Source: Dehalococcoidia bacterium
GTDB lineage: Bacteria > Chloroflexota > Dehalococcoidia > GIF9 > AB-539-J10
DNA: 43,634 nt
NCBI GenBank assembly: GCA_021160725.1
Contig: JAGHCA010000039.1
Coordinates: 1 to 43,634, forward strand
Reading direction: 5' to 3'
Every line of letters begins with the position of its first letter. Position 1 is the first letter of the stretch. A program made the translations under genes and the position numbers. Of this stretch, positions 1 through 8,920 are shown piece after piece. The notes beneath the pieces were generated by a model. It was not told where the DNA came from. It worked only from the letters and a program-made list of their open reading frames with translations, and did no database searches.

Positions 1-3000
1 CATATGAACCCAGGAACACTGGTCCCGTATGTTTGCCATCTCAAAGAGATACGGATTGAGTCCAGCCTCTCTAATCGTTTCTCGAAACATAGGCTCGTGT
101 GTCCTCGGGGTGCAAGATGCTACAATAACTCGATTGAGTTTGTGTTCCTCAATCGCCTTTTTTATTTTCTCTTGAGTATCCTGTGAACAAGTAAAAAGGT
201 TTCTTTCAGCATGAACTACATTGGGTAGTGTCCCAGCAAACTCGGTGACCTCAGGGACATTTACATACCCGCCGATATTGATTCCACAGTGACAAATGAA
301 AACCCCGATCCTCGGTTCCTCCCCACTGACATCTCTTTCTGGCGGATATTCTTTTCTCTTGGTTAGAGTTCCTCTTGCTGGAGCAAGTAAGGTTGAGATA
401 TCACCTGCAGCTCCGCTTGCTTGCACCACAGTCTCGGGAATATCCTTCGGTGCCGAGAGAGCTCCGCAGACAAATATTCCAGGCATCGAGGTCTCCATTG
501 GCGAAAATGGCCTTGCCTGGCAGAATCCATAAGGGTTTAACTGGATTCCCACCTTTTTAGCGAACTCAACAAATTCCGGAGAAGACTGAAAGCCTACAGA
601 GAGAACCACCATATTGAATTTCTCAGTCTTTACTACGCCATCCTCGGCAGCAAATTTGACTACCAGATCTCCCGTGCTATCTGCTGATTCAATGTTATAA
701 ATCTTCGACCTAACGAAGTCTATGCCGCTTTCTTTCTTGGCACGCTCATAGTATTTGTCAAAATCCTTACCATAAGTCCTGATATCCATGAAGAAAATGG
801 TGATGTCCAGAGGAATTGTGCTATGTTCTTTAGCGATTATTGCTTCTTTAATAGCATAGGTGCAACAAACGGAGGAGCAGTAAGGTCTGTCATGACTTGG
901 ATCCCTGGAACCAACACACTGAATAAAGGCTATCTTCTGCGGTGGGGTCAAATCCGAGAGTCTGAGGAGGGTTCCTTGGAAAGGGCCAGTGGCGCTTAAG
1001 ATACGTTCAAATTCAATGCTAGTCACCACATTGGGGTATTTTCTGTATCCTAGCTCATATTGAACTGAAGGATCAAAGAGGTCATAACCTGTGCTGAAAA
1101 CAACAGCGCCGACATTCAAGTCAACGTATTCATCCTGCATTTCATAATTAATCGCCTTTGCAGTACAACGCGTTTCGCACTCATGGCATTCAATACAACC
1201 CTCTATCTGGGAAGCTAAGCATCTCTTAGCCTCTTCCTGTGCCTCAGAAACAGAATACCCTTGCTCTACTTCTCTAAAATTCTTAATTCGTTTTATTGGT
1301 TCTAACTCCCGCATAGGTATTCTATTTTCGGTAGGAAAACGTGATTTAAGTATGGAAACTTCTCCTGCGCTAAGTTCTTCCGGTTGTCTCTTATCTACTT
1401 TGGAAGACAACGGCTCTCCCTGTAGATATTCGTCTATGGAGAGAGCTGCTTTTTTCCCAGCCGCTATAGCCTCTATGGCTATTGAAGGCCCAGTGGTCAC
1501 ATCACCACCTGCGAAAATCCCTTCCACGTTGGTCGCTAAAGCTTCATCGGTTGAAATTATTCCCCTCACGGAAATTTCTATGCCCAACTCCTTAGCAAAA
1601 CCAAGGGCTGGTACTTGTCCTAAAGCGGTAATAACAGTATCAGCCTCGAGCAAAAACTCCGACCCCTCAATGGGTATAGGCCGACGACGACCACTTGCAT
1701 CAGGCTCGCCAAGTTCCATCTTGATGCATTCTATCTTCGAAACCTTGCCATCTTTTGTTATTATCTTTGTGGGGTTGGTTAAGAATATAAGCTCGATTCC
1801 CTCTTCTTCTGCACCCTTAACTTCAGCAGAGGTGGCTGGCATTTCAGTTCGAGAACGTCGATAGATAACTTTCACTTTAGCACCCAACCGCCTCGCAACC
1901 CGAGAAGCATCAATGGCAGTATTTCCTCCACCAATTATGGCTACCTTTTGCCCTATATTAACCTTCCTGCCCATATTTATATCTCGCAGGAAGTCAATAG
2001 CATGAATTACTCCATGGGAATCTTCGCCTGGGATATTGAGCCTTTTGCTCTCGTGAGCACCTGTGGCAATGAAGATGGCTTGATAAGAATTTTTGAGCTC
2101 TTCAAGCTGGATTTCCTCTCCTATCTTGGCATTTACTTTTATCTCCACTCCTAATCTCTTGATATACTCTATCTCCTTGTTAAGAACATTCTTGGGTAGA
2201 CGATACTCAGGGATTCCAAATCGAAGCATTCCGCCTGGCTCAGGCAAAGCCTCAAATATGGTTATCTCATAACCTTGAAGAGCAAGATCATGAGCTGCAG
2301 CAAGTCCTGCTGGGCCGCTTCCGACAATAGCAACCTTCTTCCCATTTCTAGTGATATCAGGCACTTCGATACTATCAATATCAATTTGGTCAGTGACAAA
2401 TCTCTTCAATTCCCGAATTGCCAGGGGGTCATCGAGTTGCCCCCGGTTGCATACTTGCTCACAGGGTGCGTAACATACCCAACCACAAACAGCAGGGAGA
2501 GGATTAGTACTTCTTATAAGCTCGTACGCTTCTTTAATCCTTCCCTCAGCAATTAAGGCGATATAGCCTAAAACATTCATGTGGATAGGGCAAGCCTCTT
2601 TACAAGCTGCCTTACAAGGTCTTTCTTCTCTCTTGTCAATAACATATGTGTTGGGCACTGCTTGAAGAAAAGGAGTATAAATTGCCTTACGTTCGCGCAA
2701 CCCATGGTCATATTCATTTTTCGTAACAATGGGACACCCCTCAACACATAAGCCACAGCCAGTACATTTTGCCCCATCCACAAACCTTGCCTTCTTCCTC
2801 ACTGAAGCAGTGAAATTTCCTGGTTCTCCCTTGATATCCAGAACTTCAGAATAAGTTAAAAGTTCAATATTCAAGTGTCTGCCACATTCCACCAGCTTAG
2901 GTGACAAAATACACATAGAGCAATCATTGGTGGGGAAGGTCTTGTCGAGCTGAGTCATTACTCCACCAATAGAGGGAGATTTCTCCACAAGATATACATA

Positions 3001-3102
3001 ATATCCAGACTCAGCAAGGTCTAAAGCTGTTTGAATCCCCCCTATACCCCCACCTACGACAAGAACTGCTCCTATTGTGCCATTTCCGTTTTGTTTACCC
3101 AT
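1..3102 (-). CDS. HdrA-like flavoprotein with inserted GltD/NfnB module (partial, continues past base 1)
   Basis: An open frame of 1034 codons runs from ATG at 3102 (SD AAAGGTG) off the left edge. Order seen: an N-terminal FAD motif VVGGGIGG; the HdrA signature NDCSMCILSPKLVECGRH near residue 60; a ferredoxin motif CTGCGLCVEGCP near 113; a GltD/NfnB-like stretch of about residues 155-560 (cysteines of the type CKAACKEACP, FAD motif VGSGPAG near 255, NAD(P) motif IGGGNTAID near 385, GGDVTTGPS near 533); HdrA again with CIECHECETRC near 637 and FIQCVGSRD near 727; and from about 934 the domain IGVFICHCG...CSWVH that usually begins archaeal HdrA. HdrA subunits bifurcate electrons at FAD, and GltD/NfnB domains take electrons from NAD(P)H. 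The fusion therefore suggests direct NAD(P)H coupling to the Hdr-MetVF complex encoded just upstream. Function is inferred; the family assignment is firm. Confidence 0.9.
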   Translation of the reverse strand, partial: MGKQNGNGTIGAVLVVGGGIGGIQTALDLAESGYYVYLVEKSPSIGGVMTQLDKTFPTNDCSMCILSPKLVECGRHLNIELLTYSEVLDIKGEPGNFTASVRKKARFVDGAKCTGCGLCVEGCPIVTKNEYDHGLRERKAIYTPFLQAVPNTYVIDKREERPCKAACKEACPIHMNVLGYIALIAEGRIKEAYELIRSTNPLPAVCGWVCYAPCEQVCNRGQLDDPLAIRELKRFVTDQIDIDSIEVPDITRNGKKVAIVGSGPAGLAAAHDLALQGYEITIFEALPEPGGMLRFGIPEYRLPKNVLNKEIEYIKRLGVEIKVNAKIGEEIQLEELKNSYQAIFIATGAHESKRLNIPGEDSHGVIHAIDFLRDINMGRKVNIGQKVAIIGGGNTAIDASRVARRLGAKVKVIYRRSRTEMPATSAEVKGAEEEGIELIFLTNPTKIITKDGKVSKIECIKMELGEPDASGRRRPIPIEGSEFLLEADTVITALGQVPALGFAKELGIEISVRGIISTDEALATNVEGIFAGGDVTTGPSIAIEAIAAGKKAALSIDEYLQGEPLSSKVDKRQPEELSAGEVSILKSRFPTENRIPMRELEPIKRIKNFREVEQGYSVSEAQEEAKRCLASQIEGCIECHECETRCTAKAINYEMQDEYVDLNVGAVVFSTGYDLFDPSVQYELGYRKYPNVVTSIEFERILSATGPFQGTLLRLSDLTPPQKIAFIQCVGSRDPSHDRPYCSSVCCTYAIKEAIIAKEHSTIPLDITIFFMDIRTYGKDFDKYYERAKKESGIDFVRSKIYNIESADSTGDLVVKFAAEDGVVKTEKFNMVVLSVGFQSSPEFVEFAKKVGIQLNPYGFCQARPFSPMETSMPGIFVCGALSAPKDIPETVVQASGAAGDISTLLAPARGTLTKRKEYPPERDVSGEEPRIGVFICHCGINIGGYVNVPEVTEFAGTLPNVVHAERNLFTCSQDTQEKIKKAIEEHKLNRVIVASCTPRTHEPMFRETIREAGLNPYLFEMANIRDQCSWVHM

Positions 3103-3117
3103 AATAACACCTTTGCA

Positions 3118-3585
3118 TTACAAGCTCTTCAATGCTTCCGCTGCTAGCTCGGAAGGCTTACCTTCGGTTCCTTGAGACCGTGAGCCAACAACTGCAACCA
3201 CCATCTCGTGACGTAATTTTTGGCAGAAGACATCTATCTCCCTTATCTTTTTAACAAAAGAGGGGTCAACGTATCCTTCCCTAACTGCCATGTTTCTTAG
3301 AGCTTTCACGATATCGGCAAAATCAACATTCTGGGGACAGTGCGCCTGACAGTTATAACACTGAATGCAAAACCAGATAGTGTCTGAAGAAAGGACTTCC
3401 TTCCTCATTCCCAAAAGCACCTTGCGAATTATCCGACGGGGATTGAACTTCTGGTCAATATCAGCAACAGGACAGCTGGCAGTGCAGAGTCCACAAGCGA
3501 AGCACACCTTTATATTTTCTCCGCCTGGCTCACTAGCAACATCATACTTGAACTTCGTATCTAGTTCACTCAAAGCTACAGTCAT
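3118..3585 (-). CDS. hdrC: HdrC-like iron-sulfur subunit
   Basis: A protein of about 155 residues with two [4Fe-4S] motifs, CFACGLCTASCP and CIQCYNCQAHCP, separated by the usual HdrC spacer (NPRRIIRKVLLGM). HdrC passes electrons between HdrA and a catalytic partner. No HdrB (CCG-domain) gene is adjacent, so the partner is probably not a heterodisulfide reductase; the neighbouring MetF/MetV pair is the natural candidate. The frame is open up to a GTG at 3699, but that extension overlaps metF. The ATG near 3585 follows a perfect SD (AAGGAGG), so I take it as the start. It lies 15 bases before the HdrA/GltD gene. Confidence 0.85.
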   Translation of the reverse strand: MTVALSELDTKFKYDVASEPGGENIKVCFACGLCTASCPVADIDQKFNPRRIIRKVLLGMRKEVLSSDTIWFCIQCYNCQAHCPQNVDFADIVKALRNMAVREGYVDPSFVKKIREIDVFCQKLRHEMVVAVVGSRSQGTEGKPSELAAEALKSL

Positions 3586-3622
3586 TTTTCGCCTCCTTAA
3601 TTCCCAATCAGGGGAGGAAACC

Positions 3623-4519
3623 TTATAGTAGTCCAGCAGCTTCCAGTATGTCAGGCACTTTTTCCTCCCGTCCGATAAACATAATGTGTACACCGTCACA
3701 GATTTTCTCTTCTCTCATTTGCCTTATCATACGGGCAGCTATCTCTATTCCTTTGGCAACTCCTGTTCCCTTCGGAGTTTGAGCCAATTCGTCAATGAGG
3801 TGTTGAGGGATAAAAACACCAGGGACATTGTCGTTCATATACGCAGCCATTTTGGCGCCGATGACGGGTACTATGCCACCAAGAATTTTGACCTTGTCAT
3901 CCATCTTACGAACGAACTCCACAAATCTCTTCAGCTCATCAAGCTCATACACAGCCTGGGTTTGAATGAACTCCACTCCTGCCGCAAGCTTCTTCTCAAC
4001 TTTGATAAGCTGAGGCTCGAGAGGGTCGGCAGAAGGTGTAGCCGTCGTTCCAATACAAAAGTCAATATTCCCATCAAGCTCATTTCCTGCCATGTCTTGG
4101 CCGGAGTTCAATGTGTGAATAAGGTGGATGAGTTGCACCGAATCAAGGTCGAACACTTGCTTTGCTTCCTTATGGTCACCAACATCAATGGAATCACCAG
4201 TAAGGCAAAGGACATTATCTACCCCTCGCGAATAAGCGAAGAGGAGATCTGCTTGGATCGCCAACCGATTCCTATCGCGGCAAGTTACTTGAAGGACTGG
4301 TTCACCACCATGTTCCTTAACCAAGAGGCAAACACCCAGAGAAGGATAGCGCATCACAGAGCTTTGATTATCTGTCACATTTAGACCATCCACCTTATCC
4401 TTGAGAAGCTCAATATGTTCTATCGCCTTTGACACATTGGAGCCTTTCACAGGCGCTGCCTCAGCTGTTACAACGAAGTCTTTTGTTTTGAGAATTTTTC
4501 TAAAAGGTGTTGCCATCAT
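3623..4519 (-). CDS. metF: Methylenetetrahydrofolate reductase MetF, copy 1 (Hdr-linked)
   Basis: A 298-residue MetF-family (beta/alpha)8 flavoprotein that reduces methylene-THF to methyl-THF in the Wood-Ljungdahl methyl branch. Visible family motifs are TCRDRNRLAIQ, NVLCLTGD, the FDLDSVQL segment, a GAEFIQTQ-type strand (GVEFIQTQ) and the ILGGIVPV strand. It sits directly after metV and before hdrC. This matches the HdrABC-MvhD-MetVF arrangement known from Moorella thermoacetica, where MetF works in a large complex rather than with NADH alone. Two ATG codons abut at the start, 4519 and 4516; a GGGGGT SD just upstream spaces better to the second. Two further metF copies are at 10600 and 23071. 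Confidence 0.93.
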   Translation of the reverse strand: MMATPFRKILKTKDFVVTAEAAPVKGSNVSKAIEHIELLKDKVDGLNVTDNQSSVMRYPSLGVCLLVKEHGGEPVLQVTCRDRNRLAIQADLLFAYSRGVDNVLCLTGDSIDVGDHKEAKQVFDLDSVQLIHLIHTLNSGQDMAGNELDGNIDFCIGTTATPSADPLEPQLIKVEKKLAAGVEFIQTQAVYELDELKRFVEFVRKMDDKVKILGGIVPVIGAKMAAYMNDNVPGVFIPQHLIDELAQTPKGTGVAKGIEIAARMIRQMREEKICDGVHIMFIGREEKVPDILEAAGLL

Positions 4520-4526
4520 TTACCCC

Positions 4527-5186
4527 CTAAGCTTTTGCCGCCTGGATTCTGCCAGGTCTTTTCACCGCCCGATAATTCTTCGGTGCGTAGTAATTCCGCA
4601 TCAGATCAAGCCTACCTTGCTTTTCCAGCCTGCGATAAATAAGAACCCAGGCACAATCCTTGTCCGGGTCTATCTCACACTTTCCTCCCTTTCTTGTACC
4701 GCCACAGGGGCCATTAAGCAGCCCTTTGGCACAACGAACTATAGGGCAAATGCCTCCAGTTCGATCTAGAAAACAATCACCACAAGCACCACACATTTCC
4801 ACCCAAAGCCCTTCTTTTTCCGGCATCCCAATGAAGGTGGTATTGACTCCCGGGAACACTGGCTTATCTTCAAACATCTCAGACATGGTTTGTACTCCCG
4901 CCCCACAGGCCAAAGAAATAACCGCCTCAACTTCAGTAACTTTATCTTTAATTTCTGCTACCATCTCCCTTTCACATTGCCTTTCCACTGAAGCCTCAAA
5001 AATCGAAATCTCATTATGCTCTGCACTTCGAGCCAGTCTGAGTTGAGAAGCAAGTATCGCCACCTCCTTCTCTCCACCAGCCCAGCAGACTGTAACGCAG
5101 GTACCACAGCCCGCCACAAGTACTTTCTTGTAGGGAGCCAACATACGCTTTATCTCATCCATAGGTTTTCGTTCAGCGATTATCAT
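4527..5186 (-). CDS. metV: MetV, methylene-THF reductase partner subunit, copy 1
   Basis: A 219-residue protein of the MetV / MTHFR C-terminal-domain family. The N-terminal half has a GCGTCVTVCWAGG motif, and the C-terminal half has a dense cysteine set (CGACGDC, GGICPIVRCAKG, LNGPCGG, then CEI and CAW), typical of MetV and probably binding metal or an iron-sulfur cluster. MetV is known as the obligate partner of short acetogen MetF. The start ATG lies 2 bases after the mvhD stop (TAATATG) with SD GGGAGGT inside mvhD, so the two are translationally coupled. The sequence around GGICPIVRCAKG is useful as the intact reference for the broken copy at 23097-23828. Confidence 0.88.
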   Translation of the reverse strand: MIIAERKPMDEIKRMLAPYKKVLVAGCGTCVTVCWAGGEKEVAILASQLRLARSAEHNEISIFEASVERQCEREMVAEIKDKVTEVEAVISLACGAGVQTMSEMFEDKPVFPGVNTTFIGMPEKEGLWVEMCGACGDCFLDRTGGICPIVRCAKGLLNGPCGGTRKGGKCEIDPDKDCAWVLIYRRLEKQGRLDLMRNYYAPKNYRAVKRPGRIQAAKA

Positions 5187-5187
5187 A

Positions 5188-5574
5188 TTACCTCCCGGAC
5201 TCTTTTATTCTCTTGGTTATTTCATTTACTGCTCCAACGAATTTGTGAGGAGCATTGGGGCTAAGATTGAACATTGCAACAAGTCTGCCATCTGCCTCAA
5301 TTTCTCTCAACAGCAAATTACAGTATTTTACCCTTTCTTTTGTTCTTGTATTCCCAGTCATGTGATGGCAAGCTCCACCCTCGCATCCCATCACCATCAC
5401 TGCTGCAGCTCCTTTCTCAAAAGCTTTCAGAATATGAATCAAATCCACTCGACCAGCACAGGGTACCCGAATTATCCGCAAATTCTCAGGGTAGTGAAGC
5501 TTTAATTTGCCTGCCAAATCAGCAGCAGGATAGGCAGAGTGTTCACAACAAAAAGCCACGATGCAGTTATTCAT
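5188..5574 (-). CDS. mvhD: MvhD/FlpD-type [2Fe-2S] electron-transfer subunit
   Basis: A 128-residue protein matching the methyl-viologen-reducing hydrogenase delta subunit family. It has the family cysteines: FCCEHSAYPAADLAG near the N terminus, VPCAGRVD, and GCEGGACHHMTGN in the middle. MvhD shuttles electrons from an input module (hydrogenase or formate dehydrogenase) to HdrA. No hydrogenase gene is adjacent here, so the input partner is unclear; the HdrA/GltD fusion or the FDH at 16-21 kb are possibilities. Its ATG overlaps the end of the preceding HdrA-like gene by 4 bases (ATGA). Together with that gene it resembles a split QmoB, which carries an HdrA part and an MvhD part in one chain. 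Confidence 0.88.
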   Translation of the reverse strand: MNNCIVAFCCEHSAYPAADLAGKLKLHYPENLRIIRVPCAGRVDLIHILKAFEKGAAAVMVMGCEGGACHHMTGNTRTKERVKYCNLLLREIEADGRLVAMFNLSPNAPHKFVGAVNEITKRIKESGR

Positions 5575-7199
5575 GATTCTCCTATGGTTTCAACTTGAGC
5601 CAGGATTTCTTCATCTCTATAACCTTGAAATGTTATTGCCTTAGCCGGACACATGGCAGCACAAATGCCACATGCCTCGCAAGCGAGATCACAAATCTCG
5701 GCCACCTCTTTACCTCCATCTACTCGAACTAATTGGATAGCATTATGTGGACAGATACGGATGCAAGTAAGACAAGCCACACATTTTTGAGGGTCAACTT
5801 TAACTCTCTCCACCTCTGCCAGAATATTCCCTGAGGATAAGAGTTTATAGATACTTACAACAACACTGGAAACATCTGTTAATACCCGGCTAAGGTCTAA
5901 GTTACCTCGGCAGCCACCGATAAAAAATATCCCCTTCTTCTCCGAGGCAACAGGATAGAGGTGCACATTTTCATCCTGATAAAAACCCCTGGAGTCTCTC
6001 CTGATGTTCAGTATTGAGCTCAGAGCCTCAGTTTCCTCCGCAGGAAGAAGGCACTCCTCAGCAACTAGAACATCACAAGTCAGGTTGATATCTTCACCGA
6101 GAAAAATATCTTTAGCCTCGATTTTTATCTTCCCATTTTCCGCAGCAACCTTAGGCGAAACATCACTCTTTAAGAACATCACCCCACAATCTCTTGCCTC
6201 TTGGTATAGTCTTTCGATTCTTTCACTATCGACTTTGACATTCTTGCAAAATACATAAACCTCGCTGCCCCATTTTCTCTTGGCTGCCAAAGCATTATTC
6301 AGAGTAGCCAGTGTAGGCAATCGAGAATTTTCATCGGCAAAATCAAGCATAAAACCTATGGTTCTTGGTCTTATTCTCAGCTCCGGGTCCTCAAGCATGT
6401 GACAGAGCTTTTCCTGTGACACAATGTTAACGTCAGACTTAAGTTTAGACTCTAGAGCGAGCTTCGTTTGATACCCGGTAGCAATTACTAGTGCTCCATA
6501 CTTACGGGAAATCTCCTCACCGCCTTTCCTTATACGCACATTAAAATCTCCAATCTTACCCGATGTTTCTATCACTTCAGCGGGCGCGAGAATCTCGATA
6601 TTTTCATCGCCTTTCACCTCCATCACCATCGCATTAATGTCAAATCCACATAGGTTTTCTAATTCTGTGGTCCCAGTTCCCAAAACTGCCTCCCTCTCCA
6701 ATAGAGTTGTCCGCAAGCCAGCGCGGGAAAGCTGGAGTGCTGCATTAATTGCCTCGAATCCGCCGCCGACCACAAGAACTTCCCTGTTCACAGAAAAATT
6801 ATTCATCTTCACTGGCTGGAGCAACCGAGTTCTGCTTACCGCCATTTTAATAAGTTCCACAACCTTTCCTGTAACATCTCCCTCATGAACCCAGGAGCAC
6901 TGCTCCTTGATATTTGCCATAGAAAACAGATGACCATTCAGCCCGGCATTTTCCAATACTTCACGGAAAACGTGTTCCTTAAACTCAGGGGAACAAGCAG
7001 CAACAACAACCTTCTCTATATTCTCCTCCCTAATACAGGAAAGCATCTTTTTCTTTCCTTCCTCGAGACAAAGGGGAGAAATGAATTTGATAGAAGTGAC
7101 ACCGGGCAACTCGACTACCTTTTTAACAACGGCATCAAAATCAATGTTGTTCAAAGTTCCGCTGCAATTGCAGATAAAAACGCCTATCTTTGTTTCCAT
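5571..7199 (-). CDS. HdrA/QmoB-like flavoprotein with two C-terminal [4Fe-4S] clusters
   Basis: A 542-residue HdrA relative. Residues 1-130 are the HdrA N-terminal domain (KIGVFICNCSG, VVAACSPE, QCSWVHEGDV). A Rossmann motif VVGGGFEA follows near residue 143, then a flavoprotein body. The C terminus has two ferredoxin motifs, CVACLTCIRICP and CEACGICAAMCP. The body lacks the usual HdrA cysteine signatures: there is no CSMC-PKL stretch and no QCVGSRD...CCxYA segment, and GFMLDFADENS sits in its place. It is therefore probably a structural or electron-transfer subunit like QmoB rather than a bifurcating HdrA. Its ATG directly follows the TGA of the next upstream gene (TGAATG). Confidence 0.82.
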   Translation of the reverse strand: METKIGVFICNCSGTLNNIDFDAVVKKVVELPGVTSIKFISPLCLEEGKKKMLSCIREENIEKVVVAACSPEFKEHVFREVLENAGLNGHLFSMANIKEQCSWVHEGDVTGKVVELIKMAVSRTRLLQPVKMNNFSVNREVLVVGGGFEAINAALQLSRAGLRTTLLEREAVLGTGTTELENLCGFDINAMVMEVKGDENIEILAPAEVIETSGKIGDFNVRIRKGGEEISRKYGALVIATGYQTKLALESKLKSDVNIVSQEKLCHMLEDPELRIRPRTIGFMLDFADENSRLPTLATLNNALAAKRKWGSEVYVFCKNVKVDSERIERLYQEARDCGVMFLKSDVSPKVAAENGKIKIEAKDIFLGEDINLTCDVLVAEECLLPAEETEALSSILNIRRDSRGFYQDENVHLYPVASEKKGIFFIGGCRGNLDLSRVLTDVSSVVVSIYKLLSSGNILAEVERVKVDPQKCVACLTCIRICPHNAIQLVRVDGGKEVAEICDLACEACGICAAMCPAKAITFQGYRDEEILAQVETIGES

Positions 7200-8483
7200 T
7201 CAATGTCTTCCTTGGTTGCCTTGCCTCTGGCTAGCAGATTCGGTCAGTACTTGCCTTGCCTTCGACGCTGCTGCTATCCCATGAGCAATGGAGTCAGGTA
7301 TATCCTTGGGCCCCTGGCAAGTTCCGGCGATGAAAATGCCATCAATATTGGTTTCGTTAGTGTTCATGGAATCCCTTTCAGCAAAGAATCCGTTGTCAGA
7401 CAAATTTATCCCCAAAGTTCTGGCCAAGTCCCAAGATTCCTTACTTGGCGAAATACCCACGGAAAGGACAACAAGTTCAAACGTATCTCTGCATACTTTT
7501 CCTTGAGAGATATCTTCAAACCTAACCTCAAGTTCGCCGGACGCAGTCTGCAGAATCTCGACTGGCACTCCGCGGACAAATCGTATATTTTCCTTGTATT
7601 CTTCATAGAATTGAGCAAAACCCTTGCCGGCAGTCTGCAGATCAATGTAAAAGATAGTCACCCGAGCATCAGGGTTATGATACTTGATAAGCCCGGATAG
7701 CTTCATGGCATATTTACAGCACACATGTGAACAATAATCGTGATCTTCGTCTCTGGAACCAACACATTGAATAAATGCAATATTGCGGGGTTCTACACCG
7801 CTCGCGGGAAGCTTGAGACAGCCCTCTCGAGTGAAAATCTGCTCCAGATCGAGGCCGGTTAAAACATTAGGATATCTACCATAACCCAAGGAGCCTTTCT
7901 TCCTGGCATCAAAAACATCAAAACCAGTGGCGACAATGAGGGCTCCGACACTCAACTCTTGTTCCTTTGATTCGCCTTTGAATTTTATAGCTTTAGTGGG
8001 GCAACCTTTTCGACAGAGGTCACACTTCTCTCCTTTGAAGCGCAGACAAAGTTCTTCATCAAGAACATAGGAAAAAGGTGTCGCCTCAGCAAAAGAAGGA
8101 TGGATTGCTTTAGGATCAGTAGGACAGACCTCAGTACAAAGACCACAAGCTATGCATCTCTCTTGATCAATATATTGGAGTTTCTGAGTTATCGTAACGC
8201 GAAAATTACCAAGTTCGCCGCTAAGTCTCCTTATCGTAGAATTGGTTAGGAGCCTTATTTGAGGATGACTTACCGTTTCTTTTATCTTGTCGGGAACTAC
8301 ACAGGCAGAACACTGGGAACAGACATCTGTTGCTTTACAGCAGAAGGAGGCACTGTGTCCACCGATCACTGCCTCCTTTTCTAGCAAATATACGTTTATA
8401 CCAGAGTTAGCTAGCTCTAATGCTGATGCTATCCCTGATATGCCTGCCCCAACAACCAGAACATTATTGCTCTCCTTATTCAC
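7200..8483 (-). CDS. HdrA/QmoA-like FAD and iron-sulfur protein
   Basis: A 427-residue protein with an N-terminal FAD motif (VVGAGISGIASALELA), a cysteine set near residues 48-62 (CCKATDVCSQCSAC), ferredoxin motifs CIACGLCTEVCP and CDLCRKGCP, and the HdrA segment FIQCVGSRDEDHDYCSHVCCKYA. Length and domain order fit QmoA, which pairs with QmoB in electron-confurcating complexes; here the QmoB-like protein and MvhD follow directly. No membrane QmoC gene is seen, so the complex is probably soluble. The start is GTG (8483) with only a weak GGAAA upstream, 38 bases after the response regulator gene. This suggests read-through from the sensor genes. Confidence 0.85.
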   Translation of the reverse strand: MNKESNNVLVVGAGISGIASALELANSGINVYLLEKEAVIGGHSASFCCKATDVCSQCSACVVPDKIKETVSHPQIRLLTNSTIRRLSGELGNFRVTITQKLQYIDQERCIACGLCTEVCPTDPKAIHPSFAEATPFSYVLDEELCLRFKGEKCDLCRKGCPTKAIKFKGESKEQELSVGALIVATGFDVFDARKKGSLGYGRYPNVLTGLDLEQIFTREGCLKLPASGVEPRNIAFIQCVGSRDEDHDYCSHVCCKYAMKLSGLIKYHNPDARVTIFYIDLQTAGKGFAQFYEEYKENIRFVRGVPVEILQTASGELEVRFEDISQGKVCRDTFELVVLSVGISPSKESWDLARTLGINLSDNGFFAERDSMNTNETNIDGIFIAGTCQGPKDIPDSIAHGIAAASKARQVLTESASQRQGNQGRH

Positions 8484-8521
8484 TTTCCAAATTCAACAAA
8501 CCTGGCTATTATATTATTTTC

Positions 8522-8920
8522 TTATTTTTTAAGCAAGTCCTCCACCCTGTTGACTAATTCCTGAGGATCAACTGGCTTCTGAAGATAATCCTCTGCTTCC
8601 ATCATCATTCCCTCTCGCATGGAAAGGTGCATTTTTTCTCTATCCTCAGGGTAAACAGTGAGCATCAACACAGGGATATCGGAGAAAAAATGATATTTTT
8701 CGTCGGTTTTAAGTTCTCTGCAAACCTCAAAGCCGTGCTTACCGGGCATTATTACATCCAGGATAATCAAGTCAGGCCTTTCCTCCACCACCTTACGTAA
8801 ACCTTCCTCGCCATTATACGCGCATACCACATTATAGGACTTAGGCTCAAGGATTTTTCTCACTAGTGTATGGACATCAGGGTCATCATCAATTACCAAA
8901 ATCTTAATCTGTTTTGGCAT
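8522..8920 (-). CDS. Single-domain response regulator 1
   Basis: A 132-residue CheY-like receiver with no output domain. It has the acidic pocket (VIDDDPD), the phospho-acceptor Asp in ILDVIMPGKHG, Thr in MLTVYPE and the conserved Lys in LQKPVDP. A short insert before the Lys (EGMMMEAEDY) resembles the insert in the next receiver, so the two may be duplicates. The start ATG has a strong SD (AAAGGAGG) and lies inside the 3' end of the other receiver gene (17-base overlap). It probably receives phosphate from the kinase at 9289-10473 and acts by protein contact, since it has no DNA-binding part. Confidence 0.9.
   Translation of the reverse strand: MPKQIKILVIDDDPDVHTLVRKILEPKSYNVVCAYNGEEGLRKVVEERPDLIILDVIMPGKHGFEVCRELKTDEKYHFFSDIPVLMLTVYPEDREKMHLSMREGMMMEAEDYLQKPVDPQELVNRVEDLLKK

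Noticed and set aside
3586-3699. N-terminal extension of HdrC from a GTG at 3699.
   Set aside because: It overlaps metF, looks unlike HdrC and bypasses the strong SD before the ATG near 3585.
3686-4384. 232-codon plus-strand frame opposite metF, and a 271-codon one at 6885-7700.
   Set aside because: Both lie antisense to well-supported genes, the second spans two of them, and neither protein has recognisable features.
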